37,123 bases of DNA, taken from positions 1 through 37,123 of the forward strand of contig JAQGHM010000296.1 in the NCBI GenBank assembly GCA_028291615.1. Reading direction: 5' to 3'. The position numbers and the translations under genes were made by a program. This DNA is from Phycisphaerales bacterium. GTDB lineage: Bacteria; Planctomycetota; Phycisphaerae; Tepidisphaerales; Tepidisphaeraceae. Positions 15,682 through 23,690 of the stretch are shown in pieces (the stretch's first letter is position 1; every line of letters starts with the position of its first letter). Below the pieces are notes generated by a model, which ran no database searches, was not told the origin of the DNA, and saw only the letters and a program-made list of their open reading frames with translations.

Positions 15682-17145
15682 ATGGGCATAAACGTGTTAG
15701 ACGCCAGCCATTCCGCCAGCACGCAACCGGACCTCCTCTGGGCGTGGGTCACGCTGGCGTTGAGCTCCGCGGTAGCGCTCGGATACGGGGCCATCGCATT
15801 CAACTGGTATTTTCAAGACAAGGTCGCGTCGCCTCAGGCAAAGGCGGCGCTTGTGCGATTATTACTAATCTCATTCGCCTGCGCCATCTGCGGCGGGGCG
15901 TTTTACGCCTCCGACATCGGCTGGGGGTATTTGCGGCTCTGTGACGTCGTCATCGCGGCGCTTGCCGTCTACACGTGGTCTTTCGTGTTGCGCATGCGCG
16001 GGGTGAGCCTGGTCGATCAGCGGCTGGCTGAGATGGATGAGCTGGAAGCGCGAGCGGAACGTTATCGCGAGATCGCCCAACTCCTGCCGCACGTGGTCTG
16101 GACCGCAACGAGCGATGGGCGGATCGATTTTTCGAACCAACGCTGGTTCGACTACGCCGGTGACTCGCGCCCCTGGCTGGCGGCGGTTCACCCGGAGGAT
16201 CGGGATCGCGTTGACCAATGGTGGCGCGACGCGCACCAAGCCGCGCGGGCGGCCACGATTGAGGCCCGGTTATGCGGGGCGGGCGGGGTCTGCCGGACGT
16301 TCCTGATCAGCGCCACGCCGATCGTCCATGCCAGCGGGGTGAAGTGGCTGGGGGCCTGCGCGGACATCGAAGATCAAAAACTGCTCGCCGCCGAACGGGA
16401 GGAGCAGGCGCGAAAGAAAAATTTCTTCCTCAGCGCGCTCAGCCACGACTTGCGGACGCCGATCAACGCCGTCGTCCTGCATGCCGAGCTTTTGCAGAAT
16501 TCGGTCACCGAAGACGAGGTGGTGCAAAGCGCCCGTGCGATCACCGAAAGCGCCGCCGCCGCCAGCGAGTTGATCAACCGCTTGCTCGATTTCGCCAAGG
16601 TGGGTTCGCTGGATCGAAATGTCGTCGCTCCGTTTTCACTCGCAGCGGCGATGCGGCAGGTTCATCAACGGTACCTTCCACTTGCGGAGCTGCACGGGTT
16701 GTACCTGCGGCTGGAGCATCCCGGCGATGTGGAACTTCGCACGGATCGCCACAAGCTCGAGCGCATCATCGGTAACCTGATCGAGAATGCGATCAAGTAT
16801 ACGAAGGAAGGGGGCGTAACCCTGACCGTGGAAAATACCGCGGGCGCGGTGGCGATACGGATCAGCGATACCGGGATCGGCGTTCCTCGCGACAAGGCCG
16901 AGAACCTGTTCGACGAGTTCTACCAGGTGGCGAACGACGAACGTGATCGCCGCAAAGGGTTCGGACTGGGGCTGGCGATTTGCCGGTCCCTCGCGCGGCA
17001 GATCGGCGGAGAAGTTCGCCTCGCCGGCACCGGGGCTGACGGGAGCTGCTTTGAATTCACGATGGTCGTGGGCACGCCGGGCGCTTCGGCCGTTGTCGCC
17101 GGCGATCACATCAACGCAGATCGAGTCGAAAGTCTTCCTGCTTGA
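15682..17145 (+). CDS. Membrane PAS-domain sensor histidine kinase
   Basis: The 487-residue protein has three hydrophobic helices (about 19-43, 57-76 and 84-104), a PAS-like segment (130-232, with [14 protein letters not shown] and [11 protein letters not shown]), a HisKA domain with His255 in [12 protein letters not shown], and a catalytic ATPase domain: N box [10 protein letters not shown] (365-374), DTGIG (396-400) and GFGLGLAI (427-434). It should autophosphorylate His255 and signal through a response regulator, but none lies nearby, so it is an orphan. A GTG at 15670 is in frame but overlaps the AGGAG; ATG 15682 with 11-base spacing is preferred. It appears to be the third gene of the LEPR/pseudopilin run, and its last 35 bases overlap a convergent gene. 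Confidence 0.9.
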   Translation: MGINVLDASHSASTQPDLLWAWVTLALSSAVALGYGAIAFNWYFQDKVASPQAKAALVRLLLISFACAICGGAFYASDIGWGYLRLCDVVIAALAVYTWSFVLRMRGVSLVDQRLAEMDELEARAERYREIAQLLPHVVWTATSDGRIDFSNQRWFDYAGDSRPWLAAVHPEDRDRVDQWWRDAHQAARAATIEARLCGAGGVCRTFLISATPIVHASGVKWLGACADIEDQKLLAAEREEQARKKNFFLSALSHDLRTPINAVVLHAELLQNSVTEDEVVQSARAITESAAAASELINRLLDFAKVGSLDRNVVAPFSLAAAMRQVHQRYLPLAELHGLYLRLEHPGDVELRTDRHKLERIIGNLIENAIKYTKEGGVTLTVENTAGAVAIRISDTGIGVPRDKAENLFDEFYQVANDERDRRKGFGLGLAICRSLARQIGGEVRLAGTGADGSCFEFTMVVGTPGASAVVAGDHINADRVESLPA

Positions 17146-17806
17146 GTTCTTTGAAGGGGCGGGCGTTCACGTGGCTGTCGATGTAGAGGATGTTGAGTTG
17201 CGACCGGTGGCGGTTGTCGTTGCAGATGCGCGGTTCGCTGGCCTGGGGCATGTGGTTGGGATGCCAGACGTCGTGGTACTCGAAAACGTTGAGGGCGCGG
17301 TTCTGGTTTGCCTCGGTGATCAGGATCAGTTCCGCCCCGCGGCGGAGGCTGGTGATCTTGAGAAAGCTACCGGTGGCGCCGCCGGGAACGTTGATGTCCC
17401 AACCATTGAGGACGAAATCGACCGGTTGCTGATCGTTGGGGAAGACCGGGCACTGATACATTTCAATCCGGGCGAAATATGGCGCCATCGCCAGGTCGTA
17501 CGCTTGACTGCCGGAGGGCACTTCGGGCGGCATTTCGTAACGCATCATGCGGGCGAAGACGTCGGCCCAGAAACGATGGGCGGGATCGCCCCAGGAGTAG
17601 TCGCGCGGAATCCACCCCTTGTTCTCGTTGGCGTACTGAAAGACGACCTGGCCGAGCGTGCGAAGGTTGGCAGCGCACTTAAGTTTCATGGCCTGAGCGC
17701 GAGCGGCGGAGAGGGAGGGGAGGAGGATGGCGATCAGGAGCGCGATGATGCCGATGACGACGAGCAGTTCGACGAGGGTGAAGGCTCTGAACCGGCGCGA
17801 GCGCAT
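17111..17806 (-). CDS. Pseudopilin-like protein, convergent with the sensor kinase
   Basis: The 231-residue protein begins [19 protein letters not shown] with Ala before the cleavage site, followed by [20 protein letters not shown] and [22 protein letters not shown], the same layout as the other two pseudopilins here. The C-terminal motif is [17 protein letters not shown]: the spacing of H-X9-DG is kept, but Asp-Gly has become Asp-Ser. Frames are open to 17887, with ATGs at 17812 and 17806; AGG lies six bases before the latter. Its stop codon lies inside the sensor kinase gene, giving a tail-to-tail overlap of 35 bases. A strong hairpin separates it from fdhA upstream on the same strand. Confidence 0.85.
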   Translation of the reverse strand: MRSRRFRAFTLVELLVVIGIIALLIAILLPSLSAARAQAMKLKCAANLRTLGQVVFQYANENKGWIPRDYSWGDPAHRFWADVFARMMRYEMPPEVPSGSQAYDLAMAPYFARIEMYQCPVFPNDQQPVDFVLNGWDINVPGGATGSFLKITSLRRGAELILITEANQNRALNVFEYHDVWHPNHMPQASEPRICNDNRHRSQLNILYIDSHVNARPFKELKQEDFRLDLR

Positions 17807-17833
17807 CGGCATCCTGACGAAGTGAACATTACA

Positions 17834-17873
17834 AGGCCAAGGCAGACACGAGGTCGAGTATCTGCCTTGGCCT
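17834..17873 (-). terminator. Strong hairpin downstream of the formaldehyde dehydrogenase gene
   Basis: AGGCCAAGGCAGA and its exact complement pair over 13 bases around a 14-base loop, 31 bases past the fdhA stop codon and 28 bases before the pseudopilin start. On the minus strand the stem is followed by TGTAATGTT, a moderately T-rich stretch. It most likely ends fdhA transcription or attenuates read-through into the pseudopilin gene. Confidence 0.65.
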
Positions 17874-17903
17874 GAAATCAAGAACAACCATCGATTTTGC
17901 GCC

Positions 17904-19097
17904 TCACGCCACCATCCCGTGCGGGTCGATGACGAACTTCTTCGCTGCGCCCTTGTCGAAATCTTTGTAACCCTTCGGGGCGTCGTCGAGGGTGATTGTC
18001 GTGACGTTGACGGCCTTGGCGATCTTGATCTTGTCGTGAAGGATGCACTGCATCAGCGCGCGGTTGTACTTCATGACGGGGCATTGGCCGGTGTGGAACG
18101 AGTGGGATTTCGCCCAGCCGAGGCCGATGCGGATGCCGAGCATGCCGATCTTGGCGTTGTCATCGACCGCGCCGGGGTCGCCGGTGACGTAGAGGCCGGG
18201 GATGCCGAGCGAGCCGCCGGCTCGGGTGACTTCCATGATGGAGTTGAGGACGGTGGCGGGTTTTTCATTCTTGGCGTCCTTGCCTTGGCCGTGGGCTTCA
18301 AAGCCGACGCAATCGACGGCGCAATCAACCTCGGGCACGCCGACGATCTGCTCGATCTGTTGCGCGAGGGTGGCGTCCTTGGTCAGGTCGATGATCTCGC
18401 AGCCAAAGGATTTGGCCTGCTTGAGACGGTCCTTGATCATGTCGCCAACGATGACGACTGCGGCGCCGAGCAGGTGGCAGGAGGCCGCGCAGGCGAGTCC
18501 GACGGGGCCAGCGCCAGCGACGTAGACGATGCTGCCCGGCCCAACGCCGGCGGTGACAGCGCCGTGGTAGCCGGTGGGGAAGATGTCGCTGAGGAGCGTC
18601 AAGTCTTTGATCTTCGCCATCGCCTCGTCTTTGTCGGGGAACTTGAGGAGGTTGAAGTCGGCGTAGGGGACTAGGACATACTCAGCTTGCCCCCCGACCC
18701 ACCCGCCCATATCAACGTAACCGTACGCCGCGCCCGGCCTCGCCGGATTGACGTTAAGACAGATGCCGGTGCGCCCCTCTTTGCAGTTGCGGCAGCGGCC
18801 GCAAGCGATATTAAACGGGACGGAGACGACGTCGCCTTTTTTGATGAACTCGACGTCGCGGCCGGCTTCGAGGACTTCGCCGGTGATCTCGTGACCGAGG
18901 ACCAGGCCCGCGGGGGCGGTGGTTCGGCCGCGGACCATGTGTTGGTCCGAGCCGCAGATGTTCGTGGAGATGATCTTGAGGATGACGCCGTGTTCGATCT
19001 TCTTCTTGCGGGCGGGATCGAAAAGCTTGGGAAAATCGATGGACTGGATTTCGACCTGACCGGGCTTGATGTAAGCGACGCCGCGATTGGATGCCAT
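17904..19097 (-). CDS. fdhA: Glutathione-independent formaldehyde dehydrogenase, zinc alcohol dehydrogenase family
   Basis: This 397-residue protein closely follows the FdhA pattern of Pseudomonas putida, an NAD-dependent enzyme that oxidises formaldehyde to formate without glutathione. Zinc sites are visible: Cys48 in [14 protein letters not shown] and His69 in GHEITGEV for the catalytic metal, and Cys99, Cys102, Cys105 and Cys113 ([15 protein letters not shown]) for the structural one. The Rossmann loop is [32 protein letters not shown] and [13 protein letters not shown] are characteristic of this subfamily. The start at 19097 has GGAGG eight bases upstream; the in-frame ATG at 19127 has none. 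It is transcribed alone, with a hairpin after it. Aldehyde dismutase is the closest alternative activity. Confidence 0.93.
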   Translation of the reverse strand: MASNRGVAYIKPGQVEIQSIDFPKLFDPARKKKIEHGVILKIISTNICGSDQHMVRGRTTAPAGLVLGHEITGEVLEAGRDVEFIKKGDVVSVPFNIACGRCRNCKEGRTGICLNVNPARPGAAYGYVDMGGWVGGQAEYVLVPYADFNLLKFPDKDEAMAKIKDLTLLSDIFPTGYHGAVTAGVGPGSIVYVAGAGPVGLACAASCHLLGAAVVIVGDMIKDRLKQAKSFGCEIIDLTKDATLAQQIEQIVGVPEVDCAVDCVGFEAHGQGKDAKNEKPATVLNSIMEVTRAGGSLGIPGLYVTGDPGAVDDNAKIGMLGIRIGLGWAKSHSFHTGQCPVMKYNRALMQCILHDKIKIAKAVNVTTITLDDAPKGYKDFDKGAAKKFVIDPHGMVA

Positions 19098-19153
19098 GAC
19101 CGTTCCTCCGTGCAAAACAGCCGCCAAAAACCCCTTTAGACGTGTGGGACGTG

Positions 19154-19182
19154 AGACTATCGACTCCCGCGGGGGCGGTCAA
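19154..19182 (-). promoter_or_regulatory. Possible fdhA promoter
   Basis: On the minus strand TTGACC (19182-19177) and TAGTCT (19159-19154) are separated by 17 bases, about 57 bases upstream of the fdhA start. The -35 is good and the -10 weak. Confidence 0.3.
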
Positions 19183-19355
19183 ATAATTAGACGGCCCGAT
19201 AAGATCGGCTTTCGCCTGATCGTGAGGAATAGGTAAGATGGAGTGCAACACTTCTGGTGGCGGTGCGGTTCTAACATTGCGTGCTGGGTGGTGTCTGATT
19301 GGGTAGCCCTACCGGACGTTTGTCGGGGCGGTGGCCGATGTATCAAGACGTACTC

Positions 19356-20597
19356 ATGAAACTCATACCTGCGATCATCCTCTTGCTTGGCGCTGCCGGT
19401 CTGGCGTTGGCGGGGGAGGAGACTGGGCGCTCGCAGGTTCGCGCCGCGACGGCGGACGCGGTGGAAAACTTGCTGGACGAGGTGTCGCGGGCATCGCTGA
19501 CGCGCAACCTGACGGTGGATGATTTCGTGCGGCGGACTAATTCGCGGGATGAACTGGTCAAGGTGCTGCAGCGGGCGCAGCAGATCGGCGGGCCGCGCTG
19601 GATCGACGATCATACCTGCCAGATTGAATTGCAGATTTCGGGGCCAGTGGTGGGAGCGGCGCTGAAACGAATTGCGGCTGCGAACCCGCGGCACGCGCCT
19701 CTCGCGCAGGGGGAACTGGATCGCGCGGTTAAGCAATGGGACGAACGATCGTTCTCGGCGACCGGCGCGGCGACGTCGAGATTGCCGGCGGCGGCCAAAG
19801 CACGCGGAATGGACCGCATCGGACAACGTCGCGACCCGTGGCAAGACGTCAGCCAGGCGGCGCGGGACCAGGCGGTGGCGGCGGCGAAGGCGGACGCGGC
19901 GCGACGGTCGCTCTCAAGCGTGCGGCCGATCTCGCTGACGCCGCGATCGACGGTCGGCGACGCGCTGGAGGTCAAAGCGGTGGGCGAGGGAATGCAGAGC
20001 TGGTTCGCGTCACAGGCGCCGGCACGCGTGGAGTTGACGGACGACATGGAGGCGGTGGTGGAGCTGGGGGGCACGCCGGCGGAGACATTCGAGACCTTCC
20101 GCGACCTCGCGGTGAAGCAGAAGGAAGTCGCGCTGCCCGCCGACGATCGCGGGTGGAGCAAGGCGAAGGATGAATTTGAACATCGCATGGTGACCCCGAT
20201 CGGGCGGGCGGTTGTCGTGATCGGCGGTGCGGGCGAGCACGAGGTGGTCGCGGGGCCCAAGCCGCTGGCACTGCCGAGTCGCGCGCCCAAATGGGCGGAT
20301 CGACGTATCGAGGCGAGCGCGAGCGGTGGGGCGGGCGGGAGCAAGTTGCTGGCGGCGCGCGCGGCGGAATCGACAGCGGAACAGAAACTGCGGCGGCAGA
20401 TCGAAGAGCTGGAACTGAACGACAAGCAGACGCTGGCGCAAGCAGCCAAGGATGACCCGCGCGTGGAGCAGGCGCTCCGCCGGGCGCTGACGCGGACGCG
20501 AATTGCCAAGGCGGATTATCACGCGAATGGCTCGGCCGATGTAGTGGTTTACCTGGACCTCGCGAACCTGTGGCAGGAGTTGCGAGACGCTGAATAG
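19356..20597 (+). CDS. Secreted protein with repeated LPP20-like modules
   Basis: The 413-residue protein has a clear signal peptide (MKLIPAIILLLGAAGLALAG, cleavage near residue 20). Residues 318-412 resemble the LPP20/FlgP-type fold: LAARAAESTAEQKLRRQIEE followed by RIAKADYHANGSADVVVYLD. Residues 28-107 repeat the plan (ATADAVENLLDEVSRASLTR, then WIDDHTCQIELQISG), and 170-255 looks like a third, weaker copy ending LTDDMEAVVELGG. The linkers are rich in Ala, Arg and Pro. There is no lipobox, unlike LPP20 itself. A TTG at 19299 and ATG at 19338 are in frame, but the signal peptide favours 19356. No operon partner is evident. A periplasmic or outer-membrane structural role is inferred from the family. 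Confidence 0.7.
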   Translation: MKLIPAIILLLGAAGLALAGEETGRSQVRAATADAVENLLDEVSRASLTRNLTVDDFVRRTNSRDELVKVLQRAQQIGGPRWIDDHTCQIELQISGPVVGAALKRIAAANPRHAPLAQGELDRAVKQWDERSFSATGAATSRLPAAAKARGMDRIGQRRDPWQDVSQAARDQAVAAAKADAARRSLSSVRPISLTPRSTVGDALEVKAVGEGMQSWFASQAPARVELTDDMEAVVELGGTPAETFETFRDLAVKQKEVALPADDRGWSKAKDEFEHRMVTPIGRAVVVIGGAGEHEVVAGPKPLALPSRAPKWADRRIEASASGGAGGSKLLAARAAESTAEQKLRRQIEELELNDKQTLAQAAKDDPRVEQALRRALTRTRIAKADYHANGSADVVVYLDLANLWQELRDAE

Positions 20598-20750
20598 GGG
20601 CGCGGAAGTATAAAAGCGGCCGACAATAATCTGGTCATCCGCTCGTTGTAGATTACGACAGTTCACTCGTTCCCATTGAGCCCTGTAGGAGAATTCCGCC
20701 GCGATCGGCGGGCCGGGGGCATTACGGACGAATATTGACAGGAGTCACCT

Positions 20751-21284
20751 ATGGTTCGCATGTTCAAATGGATGGCCCCGGCGGTTGCGACGCTGGGCCT
20801 GATGTTCGCGGTTACGACGGCTAAGGCTGCGGATGAGAAGCCCGCAGCGACCGGCGGCACGGTCACCGGCACGGTCGTCGATAAGGACGGCAAGGCGGTC
20901 GAAGGCGTGAAGATCCGGATCATGAAGCCGATGCAGCGCGGCGGCGCGGGCGGCGCGGGCGGCGCCGCTCCCAAGGTCGCCGATGCGCCGGCGGAAAAGC
21001 CGGCAGCGGGCGCGGGTGGCCGGCAGCGGCCGGCGCCGGTCGCGGAAGGGACCAGCGACAAGGAAGGCAAGTTTTCCATCGCCAACGTTCCCGCGGGCGA
21101 TTACGCGGTCATGGCCGTGCAACAGGGCGCAGGCATGGCGCGGTCGAAGGTGACCGTGAAGGACGGCGAGACGGTCTCGGTCGATCTGAAACTGGCCGAG
21201 CGTCCCGCTGGAGCCGGCGCTGGCGGAGCCGGTGGACGGCGTGGCCGCGGCGGCGCTGGAGCCGGTGCACCTCCTGCGAAATAA
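20751..21284 (+). CDS. Secreted protein with carboxypeptidase-regulatory-like beta domain
   Basis: The 177-residue protein has a signal peptide ending at AKA (residues 1-26). A beta-sandwich domain of the carboxypeptidase regulatory-like type then begins GTVTGTVVDKDGKAVEGVKI and resumes at GTSDKEGKFSIANVPAGDYAVMA. A Gly/Ala/Pro-rich insertion of about 40 residues interrupts the two halves, and a second Gly/Ala/Arg-rich tail follows TVSVDLKLAERPA. AGGAG lies seven bases before the ATG and an intrinsic terminator follows, so it is a single-gene transcript. Such domains act in surface adhesion or assembly; nothing here shows a substrate. Confidence 0.85.
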   Translation: MVRMFKWMAPAVATLGLMFAVTTAKAADEKPAATGGTVTGTVVDKDGKAVEGVKIRIMKPMQRGGAGGAGGAAPKVADAPAEKPAAGAGGRQRPAPVAEGTSDKEGKFSIANVPAGDYAVMAVQQGAGMARSKVTVKDGETVSVDLKLAERPAGAGAGGAGGRRGRGGAGAGAPPAK

Positions 21285-21317
21285 GCAATCTTCGTTTGAA
21301 GTAGATGAAACGAGGAG

Positions 21318-21349
21318 CCACTTCCCCGATTGGGAAGTGGTTTCTTTTT
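21318..21349 (+). terminator. Intrinsic terminator after the regulatory-like domain gene
   Basis: CCACTTCCC and GGGAAGTGG pair perfectly around CGATT and are followed at once by TTTCTTTTT. It lies 33 bases past the stop codon at 21284 and is the clearest rho-independent terminator in the window. Confidence 0.9.
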
Positions 21350-21359
21350 GGGGACGGGA

Positions 21360-22001
21360 TCAAAGCCCGAGCACAGCTCGGACGTAGGGGTTGGTCTGGC
21401 GCTCTTCGGCGAGCGTGCTTGCGGAGCAGTGGCCGGGGAGCAGTTGCGTTTCGGGCGGGAGGCGCATGATCTTGCGGATAGATTGGGCGAGTTGCTGTTC
21501 GTCGGAATCGGGAAGATCCGTGCGGCCGACCGCGCCGCAGATGATGAGGTCGCCACCGATCAAGATGCCCTGGGTGGGGAAGTGATACATGACGTGACCG
21601 GGTGCGTGGCCGGGCGTGTGGATGACGTCGACGGGAAGCGAGCCGAGGATGAGCTTTTGGCCGTCTTCAACAAGGGCATCAGGTTCTCGCGGCGGGATGA
21701 CGAAGGGAAGCGGGAACATCGACGAGCGCGGATTGCGAAGCTTGGGCATGTCGAGCGGGTGCATCAGGATCTTCGCGTTGGGGAAGGCCTTGGTGACCTC
21801 GGCGTGGTCGGCGATGTGGTCGAAGTGGCCGTGGGTAAGCCAGAGGCCGATCACGTCGTAACCGCGGCGCTTGGCTTCTTCGAGAAGCGGCGCGACGGTG
21901 TGGTCGGGGGCGTCAAAGAGGACGGCTTGGTTGGTCGTCTCGTCGGCGACGAGGTAGGCGTTGGTGGAGGCTAGGCCGCCGTTGTTGGTGAGGATTTGCA
22001 T
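21360..22001 (-). CDS. Metallo-beta-lactamase-fold hydrolase, glyoxalase II-like
   Basis: The 213-residue protein has the metal-binding motif THGHFDH (His57, His59, Asp61, His62), His132 in HTPGHAPGH, Asp151 in GGD and His191 in PGHCS, a complete two-metal site of the glyoxalase II/YcbL type. MQILTNNGGLASTNAYLVAD is the usual opening. Family members hydrolyse thioesters such as S-lactoylglutathione, or act as persulfide dioxygenases or unspecific hydrolases; the substrate cannot be chosen here. The ATG at 22001 has GGAG seven bases upstream, whereas the longer frame to 22034 lacks a site. It is divergent from the small gene at 22057 and converges on the terminator at 21318. Confidence 0.9.
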   Translation of the reverse strand: MQILTNNGGLASTNAYLVADETTNQAVLFDAPDHTVAPLLEEAKRRGYDVIGLWLTHGHFDHIADHAEVTKAFPNAKILMHPLDMPKLRNPRSSMFPLPFVIPPREPDALVEDGQKLILGSLPVDVIHTPGHAPGHVMYHFPTQGILIGGDLIICGAVGRTDLPDSDEQQLAQSIRKIMRLPPETQLLPGHCSASTLAEERQTNPYVRAVLGL

Positions 22002-22056
22002 GGGGTCTCCACTTTCTAATTGCTGGTGTGGCATTCGCGGGATACGATCCTTTTAC

Positions 22057-22278
22057 ATGGTACTGATTCGCTTTCCCAATCCGGACGAGAAGTTGAAGGC
22101 TCTGGGCTTTTTGCCGGGCCGCTTCGCGTTCAAGAGCTGGACAACGGGTGAGATGCTCGTCCCCGAAGCGGCGCTGCCGTTTCTCGCGGTGGAGGGAATC
22201 ACCTTTACGGTAGAGGGGCCAGCGGCTTATGAGCGGCACGTTCCGGCGGTTCGAAATCCTCCTGCCACTGCGGTTTAA
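22057..22278 (+). CDS. Small hypothetical protein, 73 residues
   Basis: The frame MVLIRFPNPDEKLKALGFLP through FKSWTTGEMLVPEAALPFLA and GITFTVEGPAAYERHVP reads like a compact folded domain with balanced composition, unlike the Arg/Ala/Pro-rich noise frames nearby. No Shine-Dalgarno precedes it; the sequence just before the start is GATCCTTTTAC. Its last 50 bases overlap the start of the next gene, suggesting translational coupling. I recall similar small proteins beside the next gene's family in other planctomycetes, but this was not searched. Function unknown. Confidence 0.6.
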   Translation: MVLIRFPNPDEKLKALGFLPGRFAFKSWTTGEMLVPEAALPFLAVEGITFTVEGPAAYERHVPAVRNPPATAV

Positions 22279-22548
22279 CGACGGCCAACCGGTCCCGAAT
22301 GAGCTGATCGGGATGACGTTGCTCGAATTGGAGCAACGCTTCTGCGCGGTCTCGTCTGAAACACAAGCGATCCAGGGGTTCTGGCAACATCAGGGTCAGA
22401 CTTACCGGGATGACCTACCCGGATTTTCCTTGATGTTCCAGACACGGCGGAGAGCTTTGAATTTTTCCGGCAATTCAAAGAAACGGTCAAGGAACGATTC
22501 CAGCAAATCGACATTTGGATGACGACTTATCCTATCCAGGTGATCTAA
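22229..22548 (+). pseudogene. Small conserved-type protein gene interrupted by a one-base frameshift
   Basis: The first part, MSGTFRRFEILLPLRFNDGQ through QGQTYRDDL, is sensible coding, but after the codon ending at 22417 it degenerates to Arg/Ser-rich noise (stop at 22522). From 22420 the -1 frame continues naturally: RIFLDVPDTAESFEFFRQFK, then KERFQQIDIWMTTYPIQVI, with a TAA at 22546. Joining the two parts gives a coherent protein of about 106 residues. The junction CTACCCGG is one base short; an A lost from CTAACCCGG, or a -1 slip there, restores the reading (Leu-Thr-Arg). Either the gene is newly broken or the base was lost in sequencing. Function unknown; it overlaps its neighbour by 50 bases. 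Confidence 0.75.
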
Positions 22549-22559
22549 CTCGCCAGACA

Positions 22560-23576
22560 TTACTTGGCCAGTTCAATTTGTCGGCGAAGTTCATCCATGA
22601 CGCGCTGGTTGCCCAGCGTATCCTCGCGCGAAACAAAAGGCGGCGCATTATCGAACACCGACGCCGCGAAGGCATCGGCCTCGAGGCCGTAGAGGTCGCC
22701 GTCAACGGTGATCGTGCAGGTTTCGCGCGGCGAGGGGGACTTGATCGTGGGGTTTTCCATCTTCGGCGGGGTGGAGCGGGCGATCGTGTAGGTGGCACCG
22801 CTGGCGGGGGGTTTCCAGGGGATCGGGATTTCGATATACCCTTCACTGCCGCAGATGGAGGCGGTGTTGTCGGCGTGGACGCTCATGCCGCAGGTGAAGC
22901 TGGCGATCGCGCCGCTCGGAAAGACGAGCGTGCCGGCGGCGATGTCGTCCACACCGGACTCGTGACGGTGATGGATGACGTGAATTTGACTCGGCTCAGC
23001 GCCGGCGAAGAGGCGGGAGAAGCTCACGCAGTAACAGCCGACGTCCATCAGCACGCCGCCGGCGAGGGCGGGGTTGAAGCGGATGTTCGCCTGCCACTGG
23101 CTGACCTTGAAGCAGAAGCTGGTGCGGATCAGGCGCACCTCGCCGATCGCGCCGGAGTTGACGGTTTGCTGGATCGCGTGCGTGAGCGGATGGGCGCGGT
23201 ACATGAAGGCTTCGACGAGCACTTTGCCGTGGCGCTGGGCTACGTCGAACATTTCAATCGCCTGGGCGAGATTTATGGCGAACGGTTTTTCACAGAGGAC
23301 GTGCTTGCCCGCGCGGAGCGCCTTGATGGTCCATTCATGGTGGAGATTGTTGGGGAGGGAGTTGTAGACGGCTTGGACGGTTGGATCGTCGAGCAACTGC
23401 TGATATGTGCCATACGCCGTGGGAATGTGATGTGTCTGCCCGAAAGCTTGGGCCTTATCAGAGGTGCGCGAGCCGACGGCGACGAGGCGGCCGCGGCGGG
23501 AGGCGTTAACCCCGGCGGCGAACTGGCGGGCGATGTTGCCGGTGCCGAGGATTCCCCAGGCGAGGCGGTCGTTCAT
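22560..23576 (-). CDS. Gfo/Idh/MocA-family NAD(P)-dependent oxidoreductase
   Basis: The 338-residue protein has the Rossmann fingerprint WGILGTGNIARQF (residues 7-19) and the family hallmark Glu96-Lys97-Pro98 in HVLCEKPFAINL. The second half, MYRAHPLTHAIQQTVNSGAIGEVR through GGVLMDVGCYCVSF, is the alpha/beta domain with the predicted catalytic histidine or lysine region. It is nearest in style to the trans-dihydrodiol/glucose-fructose oxidoreductase-like branch, but such enzymes act on many sugars and polyols, so the substrate is open. It converges on the frameshifted gene with 11 bases between stops and is divergent from argD. Confidence 0.92.
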   Translation of the reverse strand: MNDRLAWGILGTGNIARQFAAGVNASRRGRLVAVGSRTSDKAQAFGQTHHIPTAYGTYQQLLDDPTVQAVYNSLPNNLHHEWTIKALRAGKHVLCEKPFAINLAQAIEMFDVAQRHGKVLVEAFMYRAHPLTHAIQQTVNSGAIGEVRLIRTSFCFKVSQWQANIRFNPALAGGVLMDVGCYCVSFSRLFAGAEPSQIHVIHHRHESGVDDIAAGTLVFPSGAIASFTCGMSVHADNTASICGSEGYIEIPIPWKPPASGATYTIARSTPPKMENPTIKSPSPRETCTITVDGDLYGLEADAFAASVFDNAPPFVSREDTLGNQRVMDELRRQIELAK

Positions 23577-23690
23577 GCGAATTCTCCTGTCGCCGATTGA
23601 ACCTCAAAGCGCGGGGGTTGGCAAAGGCGCGAAATTCGGGGGAATTTGTTATGTTGTCGCAAGTCGATTCTACCGAGGTTTAACCCACCG

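Noticed and set aside
22515..23600. Open frame of 361 codons on the plus strand opposite the Gfo/Idh/MocA gene
   Set aside because: Composition is Gly/Ala/Asp/Val with no recognisable fold, and the minus-strand frame has a full family fingerprint.
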